NCBI GenBank assembly: GCA_964581455.1
Contig: CAZOOT010000080.1
Coordinates: forward strand, 1 to 16,175
Direction: 5' to 3'
Length of the DNA: 16,175 nucleotides
From: VBAS01 sp964581455
GTDB lineage: Bacteria > Bacteroidota > Bacteroidia > Chitinophagales > Chitinophagaceae
Both the position numbers and the translations under genes were made by a program. Positions 14,205 to 16,175 of the stretch are shown here, in pieces (the first letter of the stretch is position 1; each line of letters starts with the position of its first letter). The notes under the pieces are model-generated. The model was not told where the DNA came from and did no database searches. It saw only the letters and a list, made by a program, of their open reading frames with translations.

Positions 14205-15731
14205 ATGGGAAATTTTGAAAATTTTGTTGCAGCAGCCAATTCAATAATCTGGAGCAATGCTTTGATTTATCTTCTGTTAATAACAGGCGTTTATTTCTCT
14301 ATCAGTATGCGTTTTTTCCAGGTAAGGCTTTTTAAAGAAATGATCAGGCAAATGATTCGGGGAAATAAATCCACTGCCGGCATTTCCTCATTCCAGGCTT
14401 TGGCAGTTTCCTTATCAGGGAGAGTAGGTACCGGAAATATAGCAGGTGTTGCTACTGCAATTTATATTGGAGGCCCCGGTGCTGTCTTTTGGATGTGGTT
14501 GGTAGCTTTCCTGGGATCGGGTTCTGCTTTTGTAGAATCTACCCTCGGACAAATATTTAAAAGAAAAGAAAAAGGTGAATACCGTGGCGGCCCAGCATTT
14601 TATATTGAAAAAGGTTTTAAAAATAAAAGTATTGGAAAATGGTATGCCATTGTATTTGCGTTCTCTACCATATTAGCCTGCGGATTGTTATTACCGGGAG
14701 TACAATCGAACAGTATCGCTTCTGCTGTAAAAAGTGCATTTGATATTAAATATGTTTATACAGGAATACTGCTGGCAGTCTTATTAGGCCTCATCATTTT
14801 TGGAGGCATCAAACTCATCGCCAATGTTGCGCAGTTTGTAGTCCCGTTTATGGCAATTGCCTATATTTTGGTTGCCCTTGTTATTATGGCGATGAATTAT
14901 GAAAGAATTCCGGAAGTATTTAGTTTAATCATCAGTAGTGCATTTGGCGCAAAAGCAACTTTTGCCGGCATCATTGGTGCGATGATCTCTATTGGTGTAA
15001 AACGGGGTGTTTATAGCAATGAAGCCGGACAAGGCACAGGCCCCCATCCTGCTGCTGCTGCGGAAGTTTCACATCCGGCAAAACAAGGATTGGTGCAGGC
15101 ATTCTCAGTATATATAGACACACTTTTTGTTTGTTCTGCCACTGTGTTTATGATTCTTATTACAGGCATGTACAATGTTAAAGGAGCAGATGGAAATTTA
15201 CTTGTAGATAATGGAGTTTATTACATGCAGGCCGGTGTTAAACATGTAGATGGCAGCCCAACTTACACACAAGCGGCAATTGATAAAGCATTCAGCAGCG
15301 GGCAGGAAACTTTTCATGAAGGCTATGTAGGTACCGGTAGTTATTTTGTTGCTATAGCTTTATTCTTTTTTGCGTTCACTACATTAATGGCCTATTATTA
15401 TATTGCTGAAACCAATGTCGCTTATTTAACCAGAACAAGAGGAGGGCCGGCTATGATGTTCCTGTTGAAGATCGCAATTATGACAGCAGTTTTTTTTGGA
15501 TGTGTTCGGACAGCAACAATTGCCTGGGATCTTGGCGATATGGGTGTTGGTATCATGGCCTGGTTAAATGTTATTGCAATTATTATTCTTCAAAAACCGG
15601 CATTACTTGCATTCAAAGATTTTGAAAAGCAGCGGAAGGAAGGAAAAGATCCTGTCTTTAATCCTTCGGATTTGGGAATAAAAGATGCAGATTTCTGGGA
15701 AAATGAATATAAAAGGGAGAATGCATCGTAG
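14205..15731 (+). CDS. AGCS-family sodium:alanine/glycine-type symporter
   Basis: 508-residue inner-membrane protein with about ten or eleven hydrophobic segments. Family signatures are the N-terminal SSFQALAVSLSGRVGTGNIAGVATA (about 61-85, with VGTGNIAGV at 74-82), YRGGPAFYIEKG near 126-137, and YSNEAGQGTGPHPAAAAEVSHPAKQG from 270. These match the AGCS motifs that form the substrate and Na+ sites of alanine/glycine carriers. Substrate is therefore probably a small neutral amino acid taken up with Na+, but specificity is inferred from the family only. Length is slightly above the usual ~450-490, from a soluble C-terminal tail and an extra loop around 325-375 that contains many polar residues. 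It is transcribed alone and followed by a clear terminator. ATG 14205 gives a normal N-terminus. Confidence 0.93.
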   Translation: MGNFENFVAAANSIIWSNALIYLLLITGVYFSISMRFFQVRLFKEMIRQMIRGNKSTAGISSFQALAVSLSGRVGTGNIAGVATAIYIGGPGAVFWMWLVAFLGSGSAFVESTLGQIFKRKEKGEYRGGPAFYIEKGFKNKSIGKWYAIVFAFSTILACGLLLPGVQSNSIASAVKSAFDIKYVYTGILLAVLLGLIIFGGIKLIANVAQFVVPFMAIAYILVALVIMAMNYERIPEVFSLIISSAFGAKATFAGIIGAMISIGVKRGVYSNEAGQGTGPHPAAAAEVSHPAKQGLVQAFSVYIDTLFVCSATVFMILITGMYNVKGADGNLLVDNGVYYMQAGVKHVDGSPTYTQAAIDKAFSSGQETFHEGYVGTGSYFVAIALFFFAFTTLMAYYYIAETNVAYLTRTRGGPAMMFLLKIAIMTAVFFGCVRTATIAWDLGDMGVGIMAWLNVIAIIILQKPALLAFKDFEKQRKEGKDPVFNPSDLGIKDADFWENEYKRENAS

Positions 15732-15754
15732 TCTGATTTTAATCTTAATACCTT

Positions 15755-15783
15755 AAGAGGGTTTGTGAATAGCAAACCCTCTT
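15755..15783 (+). terminator. Terminator of the AGCS symporter gene
   Basis: A perfect 11-bp stem (15755-15765 with 15773-15783) closes a 7-base loop, starting 24 bases after the stop codon. A T-rich stretch follows a few bases on (TTTTTTT near 15799). The stem is GC-containing (GAGGG/CCCTC), which makes it a good intrinsic terminator. Confidence 0.85.
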
Positions 15784-16076
15784 TGCTGTTAGTAAGTTTT
15801 TTTAAAAATGTTTACACTTCAAAAGCATTCATCCTTAACAATTTAATAAAACAATTAACCCACTTTTATTAATCATATTAATATTTATTTTTTTTTATCA
15901 TGCTTTACATAAGTTAATAACCTTACCTTTCTATTCTTCATTTCTGTTCCTATAAATACTCCCTGATAATTCACTTTTGATTTGTGTTCTGGATTTTTCT
16001 GTCTACCCTGTCAAAATTAGTTTCATAACTCCCCTGTGAACTGATAATGTATTTTTTAACCAAAACATAAACACAC
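15784..16076. other. AT-rich intergenic region
   Basis: About 290 bases between the symporter terminator and the next gene, very AT-rich, with T-runs near 15799 and 15890. No coding frame, RNA gene, repeat or correctly spaced Bacteroidota promoter stands out. TAGTTTCA at 16018-16025 is a partial -7 match about 50 bases before the next ATG, without a proper -33 partner. Confidence 0.5.
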
Positions 16077-16175
16077 ATGAAAAAGATTTTTTTATTTCTG
16101 CTCATGGCGGTAACATTTACAGCCTATACGCAAACTACGAACCTGGCTACGGTAAATACTGTAAAACCAAAAAAA
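16077..16175 (+). CDS. N-terminus of an exported protein, partial
   Basis: ATG 16077 opens a frame of 33 codons running to the window edge. The product begins MKK, then a hydrophobic core and TAYTQ, a standard Bacteroidota signal peptide, followed by a Thr/Asn-rich start of the mature part. Too little is present to name it. The A-rich leader before the ATG is normal for this genome. Confidence 0.75.
   Translation, partial: MKKIFLFLLMAVTFTAYTQTTNLATVNTVKPKK

Noticed and set aside
1..16175. Mobile element, defence system or biosynthetic cluster
   Set aside because: No integrase, transposase, restriction, toxin-antitoxin or synthase-type gene; all genes are ordinary chromosomal families with similar base composition.

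Overview
The window looks like an ordinary stretch of chromosome from an AT-rich member of the Bacteroidota, most likely close to the Chitinophagaceae. The assignment is inferred. Genes are preceded by A/T-rich leaders without Shine-Dalgarno sequences, several exported proteins have signal peptides ending before Gln, and the gene content (mitochondrial-type aconitase, S9 peptidase with a propeller, VF530-family protein beside a DEAD-box helicase, secreted transglutaminase) fits that phylum. No tRNA, rRNA, CRISPR array, transposase or phage gene is visible.

Layout. 1-1871 (+): the end of a lysylphosphatidylglycerol-synthase-type (flippase-like) membrane protein, then an ArnT/PMT-type glycosyltransferase, probably one cell-envelope unit. 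1940-2161 (-): a small PspC-domain membrane protein, with a short-period inverted repeat array on each side. 2382-4649 (+): aconitase, ending at a near-perfect 19-bp hairpin shared with the convergent htpG. 4730-8307 (-): three genes read in the order DEAD-box RNA helicase, VF530/DUF2132 protein, HtpG; the first two are 5 bases apart. 8564-10083 (+): a DigH/YngK-like GHL10 glycoside hydrolase whose lipoprotein signal is out of frame by one base at a T9 tract. 10175-12244 (+): an exported S9 prolyl-oligopeptidase-type peptidase. 12258-14011 (-): two exported proteins, a transglutaminase-like protein followed by an unrecognised one. 14205-15731 (+): an AGCS sodium/alanine-type symporter with a clear terminator. 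16077 to the end (+): the first 33 codons of another exported protein.

How the genes fit together. Central metabolism (aconitase), protein and RNA quality control (HtpG, helicase, VF530) and envelope or periplasmic functions (glycan transfer, peptidoglycan glycan cleavage, peptide hydrolysis, amino-acid uptake) lie side by side. Peptidase and symporter could cooperate in peptide scavenging, but they are separated by two opposite-strand genes, so this is only suggestive.

I found no convincing new multi-gene system. The observations most worth checking are the out-of-frame lipoprotein signal at 8592-8600, the two head-to-head repeat arrays around the PspC gene, and the tight helicase-VF530 pairing.
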